Assembly: GCF_007954355.1 (NCBI RefSeq) | Contig: NZ_VOLR01000009.1 | Location: 1 to 64,000, forward strand | Direction of reading: 5' to 3' | Source of the DNA: Colwellia hornerae | Lineage (GTDB): Bacteria > Pseudomonadota > Gammaproteobacteria > Enterobacterales > Alteromonadaceae | Length of the DNA: 64,000 bases | Shown here: one piece after another, positions 7,490-17,583 of the stretch | Position numbering within the stretch: the stretch's first letter is position 1 | Layout of the letters: every line of letters starts with the position of its first letter | Made by a program: the position numbers and the translations under genes | The notes under the pieces: model-generated | What the model was told of the DNA's origin: nothing | Seen by the model: the letters and a program-made list of their open reading frames with translations, nothing else | The model's database searches: none

Positions 7490-8056
7490 TTAATTGTTAA
7501 TTGTTATTATTTTGGGTCGGTAAAGGGAGCCTAGAATTCCCCCAAAGAGATTTTTATAGACCGCGTCTATTTCTTCTTTAGAGATATTACCACCGTGTAT
7601 TAGCATCTCAAGTCGCTCTTCTGGCTCTTTAACTATGAAGCCTGAAGAAATGAAGCCATTATTTAGATAAAATGCTTTTCGTTTTACCCGCTGTGAGTAG
7701 TTTTGCTGTTGTCTTTGAAGTTCTTCAATATTTAATACAATTCTACTTTCATACTTGTCTTTTAATGCATCTAATACCTTACTTCCATAACCAGATGAAC
7801 GTTGAAATTCGGCTATTGCAAAGAAATGGACAAAGACAATATCTTTATACTCAGTGAGATAGATTAAACCAATCCAATTATCGCTTTCATAAAGAACGCT
7901 AAATCCGTCCTTACCTTTTCTGAGCATAAAGCGAAGCAGACATGAGGGTACACGCCTTACAGTCGTGAAAGCTTCTTTATAAAGTTCAATAACATTTGAA
8001 TAGTTAACGTCATATTTAGTAAGAGGACTGAATTTTATGCTCATTGTATTACTCAT
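7490..8056 (-). CDS. GNAT-family acetyltransferase
   Basis: 188 residues. VHFFAIAEFQRSSGYGSKVL contains the acetyl-CoA pyrophosphate-binding loop (Q/R-x-x-G-x-G/S), and AFYLNNGFISSGFI is the conserved motif B of GNAT proteins. Two in-frame methionines (1 and 5) could be the start; neither changes the fold. The C-terminal 30 residues are not part of the core fold. Substrate unknown. It stands alone, followed by about 430 bp with the small zinc-ribbon gene beyond. Confidence 0.8.
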   Translation of the reverse strand: MSNTMSIKFSPLTKYDVNYSNVIELYKEAFTTVRRVPSCLLRFMLRKGKDGFSVLYESDNWIGLIYLTEYKDIVFVHFFAIAEFQRSSGYGSKVLDALKDKYESRIVLNIEELQRQQQNYSQRVKRKAFYLNNGFISSGFIVKEPEERLEMLIHGGNISKEEIDAVYKNLFGGILGSLYRPKIITINN

Positions 8057-8403
8057 ACCCTTTAAGTCTATTTGTTAGCAGTAAGTGTTTTTCTTTTACT
8101 GACCTCGCTATGCGCGCTTGGCTAACCAGTGGTTAACACCATACAAAATCAAACATCACAAGTAACGCGTTACTGTCAAGCGGTTGATATCTAAGTAGTA
8201 TCCTAAACACATCTAAAAAGTAGGGTTAGCGTTTATATAATTATTTACTGCTAAATATACCATGAAGCACAAAGAGCTAAGTACATTCACCCCTAATTAA
8301 CGGGTGTTTAATAAAGATAAAAGATTTTATCTTTATTAAATTTGTCATTACTGCCCTCACTCAATAATAAAAATTAAGGCTGAAGATTGAAAAAATATTT
8401 TGT
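8057..8403. other. Intergenic with one AT-rich palindrome
   Basis: No ORF is supported. The only structure is the palindrome at 8307-8340, described separately. Confidence 0.5.
8307..8340. terminator. AT-rich perfect palindrome, possible terminator of the aminotransferase gene
   Basis: Arms TTTAATAAAGATAAAA and TTTTATCTTTATTAAA pair perfectly around a GA centre. It lies 64 bp past the stop codon of the minus-strand aminotransferase gene. It is T-rich but not GC-rich, so termination is only a guess. Confidence 0.4.
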
Positions 8404-9729
8404 TTATTCTGCGTTAATCGCAGCACTCATCGATTGCTCAGCAACTTGTTCTAACCACTTAAGGTCGACAGTTTGGTGAGCTTCACAAATAAACCAAGGT
8501 TCTCTTGAGTCCGGCTCTAACATAACGCCATTGTCGATTAAGTTAAGCGCGAATTGGGTATAAAGGTCACTGTTAGTCTTTTTCCAATCACGATAATTTT
8601 GTGGTACTTCACTACCGAAATGCACGCCAAACATGGCATCGGGTCCAGCAAAACAATGTTCTATATCAAATTTTGTAAAAACCCGTGAAAGTAACGCTTG
8701 AATTTTTTGACCTACTGTCGCAATCGTTGCAAGTGCATCGGTTTCTTTAAGTACGGTTAATGTCGCTTTAGCCGCACTCAATGCCACCATATTAGCGGTA
8801 TAAGTGCCGCCGTGAGTTACCCCGTCTTTAGCAAACGATATAGCATCCATAACATTAGCTTTACCACCAAAAGCAGCAATAGGGTAACCGTTACCCATAG
8901 CTTTTGCATAAGTGGTTAAATCAGCATAGATACCATATAACGCCTGGGCTCCGCCCTTAGCAACACGAAAACCCGTTTTGACTTCGTCCATGATTAACAA
9001 AGAATCATTGGCATCACAAACGTCGCGAAGTTTTTGCATATAGGCTTGCGTTGAGGCAATTGACCCACAATTACCCATGATAGGCTCAATCAATATAGCC
9101 GCAATATCATCGCCATGTTGAGCGAAAACACTATCAATCGCTTTAAAATCGTTTAACGGTACACTCACTTGATGTTCACGCGTACTTTGTGGGATACCTG
9201 CGCCAAATGGAATGATTTCTGGCGGCTTTTCGTCACTGACCTCCCAGTTATCAACATCTGATTTCCACATCACTTCATCATGCAGTCCGTGAAAGCCCCC
9301 TTCAACCACGACTATTTTATTACGTTTTGTAAAACCACGAGCGGTACGCACTGCACCAATAACCGCTTCGGTACCTGAATTAGCAAAGCGCATTTTATCG
9401 ATATTAGGGCAAAGTGATTTCACCAGCTCAACCACATCAGAATCAAGCCCGGTAGAAAAACCTGAAATAGTGCCAACGGTAGTAATGGCGTGAATCACCT
9501 CATTGTCTACACGTTCATCACGATAACCAAGAATGATTGGCCCATAGGCTAAACGAAAATCGACAAATGTTTGTTCATCACAATCGGTGATGGTACAACC
9601 TTCCATGCTGCTTAAAAATACGGTATTTTCTTCACCCCAATAACGGTAGCTGTCTGCAACCCCTAACGGCATATTTTCGTGGGCTCTTTTGAGCATAGCG
9701 TTGCTTTGGGGCTTATGTGGTTTAGTCAT
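8404..9729 (-). CDS. Class III PLP-dependent aminotransferase (glutamate-1-semialdehyde aminomutase-like)
   Basis: 441 residues, full length for class III aminotransferases. FANSGTEAVIGAVRTARGFT is the phosphate-binding region, LLIMDEVKTGFR carries the PLP-contacting aspartate, and the lysine in TTYAKAMGNGYP is the expected Schiff-base lysine; HGGTYTANMVA is the usual following block. Class III members near glutamate-1-semialdehyde aminomutase (HemL) are many and this one lacks obvious HemL context, so the substrate is unknown. It sits downstream of the betaine/choline genes on the same strand, but a terminator (9937-9967) separates it from them, so a shared role is only suggested by proximity. 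Confidence 0.85.
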   Translation of the reverse strand: MTKPHKPQSNAMLKRAHENMPLGVADSYRYWGEENTVFLSSMEGCTITDCDEQTFVDFRLAYGPIILGYRDERVDNEVIHAITTVGTISGFSTGLDSDVVELVKSLCPNIDKMRFANSGTEAVIGAVRTARGFTKRNKIVVVEGGFHGLHDEVMWKSDVDNWEVSDEKPPEIIPFGAGIPQSTREHQVSVPLNDFKAIDSVFAQHGDDIAAILIEPIMGNCGSIASTQAYMQKLRDVCDANDSLLIMDEVKTGFRVAKGGAQALYGIYADLTTYAKAMGNGYPIAAFGGKANVMDAISFAKDGVTHGGTYTANMVALSAAKATLTVLKETDALATIATVGQKIQALLSRVFTKFDIEHCFAGPDAMFGVHFGSEVPQNYRDWKKTNSDLYTQFALNLIDNGVMLEPDSREPWFICEAHQTVDLKWLEQVAEQSMSAAINAE

Positions 9730-9936
9730 GATCGCTCTTTATATCACTGAATGTTTTAAACATTAATTAACGTAAATTTTATCGGGTGATAATACAGGGA
9801 TCGTGCAATTTCAGGAAGTGTAAATCTTTTAATTAGTCAGGTATTCGTATTTTTAAGGGGGAAATGAGTTGATAAAGTCATCTTCATTGAGCATAAGCAA
9901 GCCTGATAAGTAAAACTGCTGTTTATCCATTACTAT

Positions 9937-9967
9937 AAAAAAAGCCTCAGTGATAACACCGAGGCTT
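9937..9967 (-). terminator. Rho-independent terminator after the porin gene
   Basis: Minus-strand hairpin AAGCCTCGGTGTTATCACTG followed by AGGCTT and a run of T residues. Stem AAGCCTC/GAGGCTT, U-tract directly after. It closes the porin/BCCT/bet transcript. Confidence 0.85.
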
Positions 9968-10028
9968 AGATAATAAGTAGATAGCTAGATAAACTATCTA
10001 CAGTAGAGGTCACTTATAGCCAATAAAA

Positions 10029-10733
10029 TTATAAGCTAAAGGTACGAGATACAGATAACACGACGCGTGTATCTGCCATATCAATGTTCATATTTGTATC
10101 TTCAAGGGCAAGATCAACATCAAAGCCTTTCCAATTGGTCATATATTCAACGCGATAATGATTGTAAGCATCTTTAGCATTCCATGACCATTTATCTTTA
10201 TTCGCTGACATTGAACGATCAAAACTTACCTTAATACTATGACCAGGTTTCACTTCAAACGTATGAGCAACCATAGCGATATAGTGATTTACATCAAGAC
10301 CAAAATAATCCCAGCTGTACCAGAAGTTTACTTCACTATTACCCATCGATGAACTGTAGCCAAATTTTGCATAAGCTTCAGGATAATTGTAAGTATCTGA
10401 CACGTTATCGCCATGATACGTATAATAAGCAATACCTGCATCTAGTCCTATTTTTTCGTTAAGTTGAAAATATTGACCAACATAGGCATCCCACTCAATA
10501 TCAGTGTCTTCAAAGCTACCAAAGTCAACATTTGACGCCCAAGTACCGGCATAAAAACCACTATCAGCAGCATAATCTAAACTTGCTTGTAATGCTGGAT
10601 CGTTACCCGTTTGGCTGACACCATTAAAGGTATAATCAGAGGCTAAGTTAACTGTTGCAGAAACATCAGCTAGTGCAGCAGAAGATAATGTTAATAAACA
10701 ACTTGTTGCTATGGCAATAATACTTTTATTCAT
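10029..10733 (-). CDS. TorF-like (Gcw_chp family) outer-membrane porin
   Basis: 234 residues. A signal peptide (cleavage after SSAALA) is followed by SATVNLASDYTFNGVSQTGN, the hallmark N-terminus of the Gcw_chp/TorF family, then alternating beta strands and a C-terminal strand ending in phenylalanine-x-leucine (SRTFSL), as expected for an outer-membrane barrel. It starts 45 bp after the transporter gene and probably supplies the outer-membrane route for the same substrate; that is inference from position. Confidence 0.85.
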   Translation of the reverse strand: MNKSIIAIATSCLLTLSSAALADVSATVNLASDYTFNGVSQTGNDPALQASLDYAADSGFYAGTWASNVDFGSFEDTDIEWDAYVGQYFQLNEKIGLDAGIAYYTYHGDNVSDTYNYPEAYAKFGYSSSMGNSEVNFWYSWDYFGLDVNHYIAMVAHTFEVKPGHSIKVSFDRSMSANKDKWSWNAKDAYNHYRVEYMTNWKGFDVDLALEDTNMNIDMADTRVVLSVSRTFSL

Positions 10734-10778
10734 TTAATTTCTCATTTTATTTAGTATTTCAATACAAAGTGGTCGATG

Positions 10779-11996
10779 CTATTCGACTAATTCGATCTTA
10801 TTAAAATCAATTTTATTTTCTTTTGGTGAACACTCAATTTCGCTAACCACTTTAAACTTGTTAAACAGGATATAACCAAAGCAAGTAAAAAATAATCCGA
10901 TAACGACAGCACCAACCCATTGGATTTGTAAGAAATCTAATTTAAATAACAGGGTAAGTAAACTCAAAGCAATTAAATTACCCAAAAAGTATTTAACTCT
11001 GCCCAGTCTTGCAACACTCAAATTCAAATTGTCAGTATAAAGACGGATCAATGAATCAAGTGAGTTAATCACAAAGGTTATCCCAACAAAGGCCATTGCG
11101 ATGTTATAGAAACCGGCGGTCTCTAGCCCATTTGCACTGTAGTAATAGAGCACTGAAAACCATATGGCGATTGGAATAGAAGGGAAAATTAACATCGCTG
11201 CCAATACTTGATAAGTACGAAGACCACCAACAAAGCGTGAGGTAAATTGTCCAATCATAATACTCCAAGCAAACCACCAATAAAGGTAAAATTCATGATA
11301 ATCATTAAGAGGTAAAGCGAATTCATGGATATTACCAAAGTAGCCACCAATCATAGCGATAGTATTAGCAAACTCACCGATACTAGAGGTTTCAGAAAGA
11401 AAAGCACCAGCCCACATTAGGGCAATTAACGCCAGAAATAACCAAGTAGTTGCTAAGCTTAATATTTTTACGTAACGAATATTAGTACTTGAATAAACAG
11501 CAGCTGCAATCACTAAAAACACAATCAAATAGAAACTACTAATAATGGATTCGCCATCGCCAAGTTCGGGCATATACCAAGGTAAATTGGTTAACAACAA
11601 ATAGGCTGTAAAAGCACAAGTACCGATGATAACTATGTTATTCACCAGTTTAACCAGTGGAATTTCAAAAAAGCGTACGCGTGGTTCAATCACACAGAAG
11701 TAGAAACATGTTAAAAAGTAAAATCCCCAGATTAGAAATGCCCAGTAGCCGAATTCTATAGCTAACGGGTTAGTAAATCCATATTCAGGGTTGGTCGCTA
11801 AATCAGCATATCCGGCAAACTCTGTCAGCGGAAACATGATCAAGCCAACATCTAGGCCTGAAGTAAACAAAATCGCAATAAAGGTAAATGTTTTAACCGG
11901 TGTTACACCGACGCAGCGAATATTGCCCCACCGATATAACACAAAGGCTATGGCGGTGAAGGTAAATAACAGCCCAGCTGTTAACCATGTAGTCAT
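10779..11996 (-). CDS. BCCT-family transporter (choline/betaine type), short form
   Basis: 405 residues with about 12 predicted membrane helices. YLYWWFAWSIMIGQFTSRFV plus GGLRT is the BCCT signature region (tryptophan-rich helix, then G-x-x-x-R-x-x-G-G-R-T), so import of choline or another quaternary amine coupled to an ion is likely. Typical BCCT carriers have over 500 residues; the long cytoplasmic tails and some sequence at both ends are missing here, yet the frame is open and the start ATG has a good upstream GAGAC-like site. It follows betA by about 200 bp and precedes the porin gene, on the same strand. Confidence 0.8.
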   Translation of the reverse strand: MTTWLTAGLLFTFTAIAFVLYRWGNIRCVGVTPVKTFTFIAILFTSGLDVGLIMFPLTEFAGYADLATNPEYGFTNPLAIEFGYWAFLIWGFYFLTCFYFCVIEPRVRFFEIPLVKLVNNIVIIGTCAFTAYLLLTNLPWYMPELGDGESIISSFYLIVFLVIAAAVYSSTNIRYVKILSLATTWLFLALIALMWAGAFLSETSSIGEFANTIAMIGGYFGNIHEFALPLNDYHEFYLYWWFAWSIMIGQFTSRFVGGLRTYQVLAAMLIFPSIPIAIWFSVLYYYSANGLETAGFYNIAMAFVGITFVINSLDSLIRLYTDNLNLSVARLGRVKYFLGNLIALSLLTLLFKLDFLQIQWVGAVVIGLFFTCFGYILFNKFKVVSEIECSPKENKIDFNKIELVE

Positions 11997-12096
11997 AGTT
12001 GTCTCCTGAGCAAGGTTTTAATTAATGTAAACAAGTAGTACTCCTCTTTGAGGTTTATAAAAGTACACGGCAAATTAAAGCTTGAAATTTCAATTG

Positions 12097-12125
12097 TCGC
12101 CATCATGAAAATATCTTGATGGCGA
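12097..12125 (-). promoter_or_regulatory. Intercistronic hairpin between betA and the transporter gene
   Basis: TCGCCATCA and TGATGGCGA form a perfect 9-bp stem with an 11-nt loop, 75 bp after betA. There is no clear U-tract, so it may protect or attenuate the message rather than end it. Confidence 0.45.
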
Positions 12126-12199
12126 AAATTAACATCTAACCGCGTACTGACGCTTAACGTTAGTTAATTTTTAGATTTGGTTATAGAGCGCAGTGGCTA

Positions 12200-13840
12200 T
12201 TAATTTTGCACTAAGCTGACAGGTGCATTCGATGGCGATAAAACTGCTCGTCCACGAATAATATCAGCAGCACGCTCAGCAACCATTATGGTTGGCGCAT
12301 TTAGGTTACCGTTAGGAATAGTTGGGAATATTGACGAGTCAACAACCCTTAATCCTTCAATACCATGTACTCGAGTTTGAGAGTCTACAACCGACAGTTC
12401 ATCTGTGCCCATTTTGCATGAACATGATGGATGATAAGCACTTTCAACAAATTGACGGACAAAAGTATCAATTTCTTCATCGCTTTGAATACCGATACCT
12501 GGCTGTATTTCTTCACCTCGATATTTATCTAATGCGCTTTGATTGATAATGTCTCGGGTAAGGCGAACACAGGCACGAAAACCTTCACGGTCTTCTTCGT
12601 GCTCAAGGTAATTGAAACGTATTTGCGGATGTGCTTTAGGATCACTCGACAAAGCTTTAATAAAGCCCCTACTTTTGGGTTTATTATGGCCAACATGAAC
12701 TTGAAAACCGTGACCTGCAAAAGCCTCTTTACCGTCATAACGCATCGCTGCAGGTAAAAAGTGGTATTGTATATCTGGCCATTCAGCGGATGGTTTAGAG
12801 CGAATAAATCCACAAGATTCAAAGTGATTAGTTGAGCCTAAGCCTTTCTTTGTTAAGATCCAACGGACACCAATCAGCAATTTACTCCACCAGTCTAACT
12901 TGCCATTTAAGGTGATCGGTTGCTTACATTTGAATTGGAAGTAAAATTCAAGATGATCTTGCAAATTCTCACCGACCCCTGGTAAATCGTGCAACACTTC
13001 AATAGCAGCATCTTCAAGCACAGCTTTAGGACCGATACCTGAAAGTTGTAGGATATGGGGCGAGCCAATAGGTCCTGCTGATAAAATAACATCTTTATTG
13101 GCGCCAACGTCAAATGTTTTTCCGTTGCGTTCGTAACGTACACCAACTGCTTTTTTACCATCAAGTAGTACTTTGTGAACCAAAGCATGAGTGATCACAG
13201 TTAAGTTTTTACGTGCCATTGCCGGTCTTAAATAGGCATTAGCAGTTGAACTGCGGACACCTTTTTTTACCGTCATGTGCATCGGGCCAAAACCTTCTTG
13301 CTGAGTACCATTATAGTCATTGGTTGCGCGATAACCGGCTTCAACTCCGGCATCAACAAACGCTTGATACAGTGGGTTTTTCATCTGGTTACCGTTATTA
13401 ACCCCTAATGGTCCGCTCTTGCCACGATATTCATCACCGGCAAAGGCCCAGGTTTCAGCTTTTTTGAAATACGGTAAACAATGAGCGTAATCCCAATTTT
13501 GGGCGCCATTTTCTTGCCATTCATCGAAATCACGAGCGTGTCCACGAACATAAACCATGCCATTAATCGAAGATGAACCACCTAATACTTTACCACGCGG
13601 ACAGTGCATACGACGACCATCAAGGTTAGGCTCTGGCTCGGTTTCAAATTGCCAAGCGTATTTCTTAGTATTCATCGGAATAGATAAGGCGGTTGGCATT
13701 TGAATAAATATACTTCTATCCGTGCCACCAGTCTCAAGTAACAAGACTTTGCTGTTGCTGTCTTCACTTAGGCGATTAGCTAATACACAACCAGCAGAGC
13801 CGGCACCGACTATAATGTAATCATAATTATTACTGTTCAT
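12200..13840 (-). CDS. betA: Choline dehydrogenase
   Basis: 546 residues, a GMC oxidoreductase of normal BetA length. The FAD-binding [16 protein letters not shown] lies at 12-27, [20 protein letters not shown] (near 84-103) is GMC signature 1, [15 protein letters not shown] is signature 2, and the catalytic His region is [14 protein letters not shown] near the C-terminus. It oxidises choline to betaine aldehyde at the inner membrane. Placed directly after betB with a 90-bp gap, in the order betI-betB-betA. Intact. Confidence 0.95.
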   Translation of the reverse strand: MNSNNYDYIIVGAGSAGCVLANRLSEDSNSKVLLLETGGTDRSIFIQMPTALSIPMNTKKYAWQFETEPEPNLDGRRMHCPRGKVLGGSSSINGMVYVRGHARDFDEWQENGAQNWDYAHCLPYFKKAETWAFAGDEYRGKSGPLGVNNGNQMKNPLYQAFVDAGVEAGYRATNDYNGTQQEGFGPMHMTVKKGVRSSTANAYLRPAMARKNLTVITHALVHKVLLDGKKAVGVRYERNGKTFDVGANKDVILSAGPIGSPHILQLSGIGPKAVLEDAAIEVLHDLPGVGENLQDHLEFYFQFKCKQPITLNGKLDWWSKLLIGVRWILTKKGLGSTNHFESCGFIRSKPSAEWPDIQYHFLPAAMRYDGKEAFAGHGFQVHVGHNKPKSRGFIKALSSDPKAHPQIRFNYLEHEEDREGFRACVRLTRDIINQSALDKYRGEEIQPGIGIQSDEEIDTFVRQFVESAYHPSCSCKMGTDELSVVDSQTRVHGIEGLRVVDSSIFPTIPNGNLNAPTIMVAERAADIIRGRAVLSPSNAPVSLVQN

Positions 13841-13929
13841 TTAACACTCAACTTTACTAATTTGCTTGCCAATATTTAAGTTTTGGCAATAATTTAAGGC
13901 TTAAGGACGCTAACTTACTTTTAACTTTA

Positions 13930-15393
13930 TTAAAATGGGCTATCTAATGGCTGTAAGCCAACATAGACCGCTTTTATTTGCGTGTAATAATCAAGTGTTA
14001 CCAGTCCATTTTCACGGCCAACGCCAGATTGCTTATAACCGCCAACCGGCATTTGAGCAGGTGAAGCTCCGAAACTGTTTATCCAACAAATTCCTGCTTC
14101 CATTTGATGAGTCACTCGATGAGCGCGAGTAATGTCTTGCGTGAATACCCCTGCTGCTAAACCAAAGTCAGTAGCGTTTGCGCGTTGAATGACTTCGTCT
14201 TCGTCATCGAATGTCAATACAGACATTACCGGACCAAATATCTCTTCACGGCAGATAGTCATTTCATCAGTACAATCGGTGAAAATAGTTGGCGCGACAA
14301 AATAACCGTTCGGTGCATTATCTGGCTGAAGGGCTTTGCCGCCATGCAGTAAGGTTGCTCCCTCACTAACACCAAGTTTAATGTATTTCATTACCAGATT
14401 TAAATGCTTTAAAGAGATCAGTGCGCCAAAGTTAGTCTCTTCTGCCATAGGGTCACCGGCGATAATATTTTGCTTAGTGCGCTGGAGTAACTTTTCTATA
14501 AAGGCAGGATATATTGATTTTTGCACGAATACGCGCGTACCGTTGGTACAAACTTCACCTTGGGTATAAAAGTTACCTAACATCGCTGCAGAAACCGCAT
14601 TGTCGACATCAGCGTCATCAAAAATAATTAATGGCGATTTACCGCCAAGCTCCATGGTGACATCTTTAAGTGTGCTAGCTGCTGCTGCCATCACTTTTTT
14701 GCCTGTACCCACTTCACCGGTAAAAGACACTTTGGCAATTTGTGTATGATGAGTTAACCACGCACCTACTTCACCAGCACCCTGAACCACATTAAATACG
14801 CCATTAGGAATACCTGCTTCGGTAAAAATTTCGGCAAGTTTTAATGCGCCTAATGGGGTTTCTTCTGAAGGTTTAAAAATCATTGCATTACCACAGGCAA
14901 GCGCGGGAGCTGCTTTCCAACAAGCTATCTGTAGTGGGTAATTCCAAGCACCAATGCCGGCGCAAATACCCAATGGCTCGCGACGTGTGTAATAGAAATC
15001 ACCATCTACCGACTGTTGATTACCTTCAACACCAGGTGCTAAGCCAGCAAAGAATTCAATTGAATCAGCACCAGATGCAACATCAACTACTGAAGCTTCT
15101 TGCCATGGTTTACCTGTATCAAGTACCTCTACTTTAGCCAGTTCATCATTACGCTCACGCAATAAGGCAACGGCTTTAAGTAAAAGACGACTTCGTTCAA
15201 TCGCACTCATTGCAGACCAAGTAGCAAAGCCACGTTGTGCACTTGCTATTGCCTGCTGCTTAATTTTTTCATCAGCGACTTCAACCTGATAGATAACTTT
15301 CCCAGTTGCTGGGTTAATTACCTCAAATGTTTGACCACTATCATTTGCCATGTAGGCACCATCGATAAAGTTTTTATAACATACTAATGACAA
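13930..15393 (-). CDS. betB: Betaine-aldehyde dehydrogenase
   Basis: 487 residues, standard for BetB. The catalytic glutamate is in [20 protein letters not shown] and the catalytic cysteine in [36 protein letters not shown] is the NAD-site region typical of BADH. It oxidises betaine aldehyde to the osmoprotectant glycine betaine with NAD(P)+. The start overlaps the end of betI by 10 bp, so the two are translationally coupled. Confidence 0.95.
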   Translation of the reverse strand: MSLVCYKNFIDGAYMANDSGQTFEVINPATGKVIYQVEVADEKIKQQAIASAQRGFATWSAMSAIERSRLLLKAVALLRERNDELAKVEVLDTGKPWQEASVVDVASGADSIEFFAGLAPGVEGNQQSVDGDFYYTRREPLGICAGIGAWNYPLQIACWKAAPALACGNAMIFKPSEETPLGALKLAEIFTEAGIPNGVFNVVQGAGEVGAWLTHHTQIAKVSFTGEVGTGKKVMAAAASTLKDVTMELGGKSPLIIFDDADVDNAVSAAMLGNFYTQGEVCTNGTRVFVQKSIYPAFIEKLLQRTKQNIIAGDPMAEETNFGALISLKHLNLVMKYIKLGVSEGATLLHGGKALQPDNAPNGYFVAPTIFTDCTDEMTICREEIFGPVMSVLTFDDEDEVIQRANATDFGLAAGVFTQDITRAHRVTHQMEAGICWINSFGASPAQMPVGGYKQSGVGRENGLVTLDYYTQIKAVYVGLQPLDSPF

Positions 15394-15989
15394 GATACTT
15401 CTCCATACTGCTTAAGCAGATCGACTATAAATTTTTTACAAAATTGCTCGGCTTGCCTGAACTCTTCTTCAGGTCTTGGGCTTAATGCACTACGTAACCA
15501 AAAACCGTCTATCATAGCTGCTGTCTGCTTAGTGGCGATTAACGCTAAATCGTCATTTAATAACTGACGAAAAGAAAAAAGTAGATTGCTGTGCAGGCGC
15601 TTACTGTTGATATTTTGTAGCCTTGCTAATCCTGGTTCATGCATTGATTGCGCCCAGAAACTAAGCCAAGTTTTTGTTGCGGGTTTAGAACGTTGTAATT
15701 GAGTAAAATTAGCTTCTATAATCATTTTAAGTCGTTCGACTGCACCGAGATGCTGACCACTAACACGTTCAAGTAGCGCTAACTTCAATTGTTCGAGCAA
15801 GTGCTTAACGGTTGCTTCTACTAATTGCTGCTTACCACCAAAATAATGACTAATAATGCCTGAAGATAAGCCAGCAATGCGACTGATCGTTATTATTGTC
15901 GTGTTTTGTAAACCAAATTGTGCGACAGAATCTAAGGTAGCATCAATTAACTGTTGTTTACGTAAGGGCTTCATTCCAATTTTAGGCAC
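15384..15989 (-). CDS. betI: TetR-family repressor of choline genes, BetI
   Basis: The frame is open to 16025, but BetI proteins begin MPK-x-GM, and a GTG at 15989 gives exactly [20 protein letters not shown] with 201 residues, so this start is chosen. The helix-turn-helix spans about 26-50 ([20 protein letters not shown]), and the long C-terminal helices form the ligand and dimer domain. BetI represses the bet genes until choline binds. The operator-like palindrome at 16012-16027 lies 23 bp upstream of this start, consistent with autoregulation. Confidence 0.92.
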   Translation of the reverse strand: MPKIGMKPLRKQQLIDATLDSVAQFGLQNTTIITISRIAGLSSGIISHYFGGKQQLVEATVKHLLEQLKLALLERVSGQHLGAVERLKMIIEANFTQLQRSKPATKTWLSFWAQSMHEPGLARLQNINSKRLHSNLLFSFRQLLNDDLALIATKQTAAMIDGFWLRSALSPRPEEEFRQAEQFCKKFIVDLLKQYGEVSCH

Positions 15990-16011
15990 TGACTTCTCGA
16001 ATATTATTTTT

Positions 16012-16027
16012 AATTGAACGTTCAATT
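16012..16027. promoter_or_regulatory. betI operator: Perfect palindrome, probable BetI operator
   Basis: AATTGAACGTTCAATT is a perfect 16-bp palindrome just upstream of betI. Bet operators in enterobacteria and vibrios carry a related TTGAACGTTCAA-type core as I remember them, so this is very probably the BetI binding site controlling the betIBA operon. No second copy was noticed elsewhere in the window. Confidence 0.7.
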
Positions 16028-16476
16028 AATTATAATTCTAACGGTTTCGAATGAAATTATCAAGTTACTGTTATCAACTCAGGATGAAGTCAAACCTATA
16101 AAATCATTTTAAATCAATAGAATAATTCATATAAAGGGCTATAAATAATTTTTTAATTTTATGGTGATGATTAGTATACGAACTATATTTCAGGTGATTA
16201 ATTGATAGCGGAGTTTAAATAAACGGCTGTTTTTTAATAAGGGGAAATTAGTTGGGTTCGATTAATAGACTGTTTTCAATGAATTTTTAAAAATTTAAGG
16301 TGAGAGTTCTTTATTTTGCACTGACAACTCAGAAAATCCACTGTTAACGAATATCGTCAGTGATCGTACTTTAAGGTGAGTTGCTCGTTTAACCAAGAAA
16401 CTATGCCGCAATATAGGTTATTTTTAATCAGTTTCATTAATAGCGGCTGTAGGATCATTCATCTTGTTTAAGTGTT
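16028..16476. other. Intergenic between mnmH and betI, promoter region
   Basis: AT-rich; no ORF worth calling. The part next to 16028 must hold the bet promoter, with TATAAT-like sequence near 16029-16036 on the complementary strand, overlapping the operator. Confidence 0.45.
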
Positions 16477-17583
16477 TTACTTATTGTCTAGATAGGCTAA
16501 ACATTGGGCATTATTACCACGAAATATCACCCTTTCGGCTTTGAGCCCTAATTGATATTGATACATAGGATCATAATACTCTTCAAGTAATGGCTTTAAC
16601 CAATCTAAATGATAGTGCGTTAACCCCTTTTGCTGCTCAGTAAACGCTTTAGTTTGCAGAGCTTGTAGTTGTGCATATCGCTCTGTACCCAAACGTTTAC
16701 GTACTTTAAATAAACCATGTTCTAAATACTCACTAAAGGCAATAAAGCCTTGTTCCACACCATAGGCTGTTTGATACTGCGCAGTCATCTTTATAATGTA
16801 TTCTTGAAAAATTTGTTCCAAGCGATAATCCAAACTTTCTTCAATCACCACGATTGGCGCTAATGTCATTGCTTGGCGCAAACTTTCAGGTAAATGTACG
16901 CTACCAATTAATCGCCCTTCATCTTCTAAGATCAACGGCTTATCTAAACTATAGTTACCGGTAATGTATAATTCAGCTAATTTGTTTTCAAAGTCTATCT
17001 GACTGGGTTGTGCGGTAACAAAAGCACCAAAGCTTGAGCCGCGATGCCCTGCAACACCTTCTAAATCAAGACTATTGCTACAATGAGCAAGAAAAGGCGT
17101 TTTACCACTGCCAGTATTACCAGCTAAGATCGTTAATGGATGTAGCGCAAGTTGCTCTAGCTCGTTGAGTAAGAATTGACGAAGTGCTTTATACCCCCCG
17201 ATAAGCAAAGGATAATTGATACCTGATTCTTTTAACCAACGCTGTACCGTTTGTGAGCGTAAACCGCCACGAAAACAGTATAAATAACCTTGCGGATTTT
17301 GCTGAACAAAGCTTTGCCATTGTGCCAATCGATTATCTTTACTTTGTCCGGAAACAAGTTCATTGCCAAGATTAATGGCGGCCGCTTGCCCCTTTCTTTT
17401 GTAGCACAGCCCTACTTCCGCTCGTTCATCATTATTCATTAGCGGAAAATTAACAGAGTGGTTAAAGGCGCCTTTTTCAAATTCAATGGGTGCGCGAACA
17501 TCCATCAAAGGAATTTTATTGCGAATAATAGTGCGAAAATCGTTACTGTCTAAGCGTTCTGTGGCAGCGGTGTTTATAATCAT
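16477..17583 (-). CDS. mnmH: tRNA 2-selenouridine synthase
   Basis: 368 residues, also called SelU or YbbB. The N-terminal rhodanese domain (about 12-135) has its active-site cysteine in [20 protein letters not shown]; the P-loop [14 protein letters not shown] (around 155) marks the second domain. With selenophosphate from SelD it converts 2-thiouridine at the wobble position of tRNA-Lys/Glu/Gln to 2-selenouridine via a geranylated intermediate. The start overlaps the last base of selD, so the two form one operon. Confidence 0.95.
   Translation of the reverse strand: MIINTAATERLDSNDFRTIIRNKIPLMDVRAPIEFEKGAFNHSVNFPLMNNDERAEVGLCYKRKGQAAAINLGNELVSGQSKDNRLAQWQSFVQQNPQGYLYCFRGGLRSQTVQRWLKESGINYPLLIGGYKALRQFLLNELEQLALHPLTILAGNTGSGKTPFLAHCSNSLDLEGVAGHRGSSFGAFVTAQPSQIDFENKLAELYITGNYSLDKPLILEDEGRLIGSVHLPESLRQAMTLAPIVVIEESLDYRLEQIFQEYIIKMTAQYQTAYGVEQGFIAFSEYLEHGLFKVRKRLGTERYAQLQALQTKAFTEQQKGLTHYHLDWLKPLLEEYYDPMYQYQLGLKAERVIFRGNNAQCLAYLDNK

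Noticed and set aside
12322-13188. Several open frames on both strands within betA
   Set aside because: They lie in other frames of a strongly supported gene and have no family resemblance.
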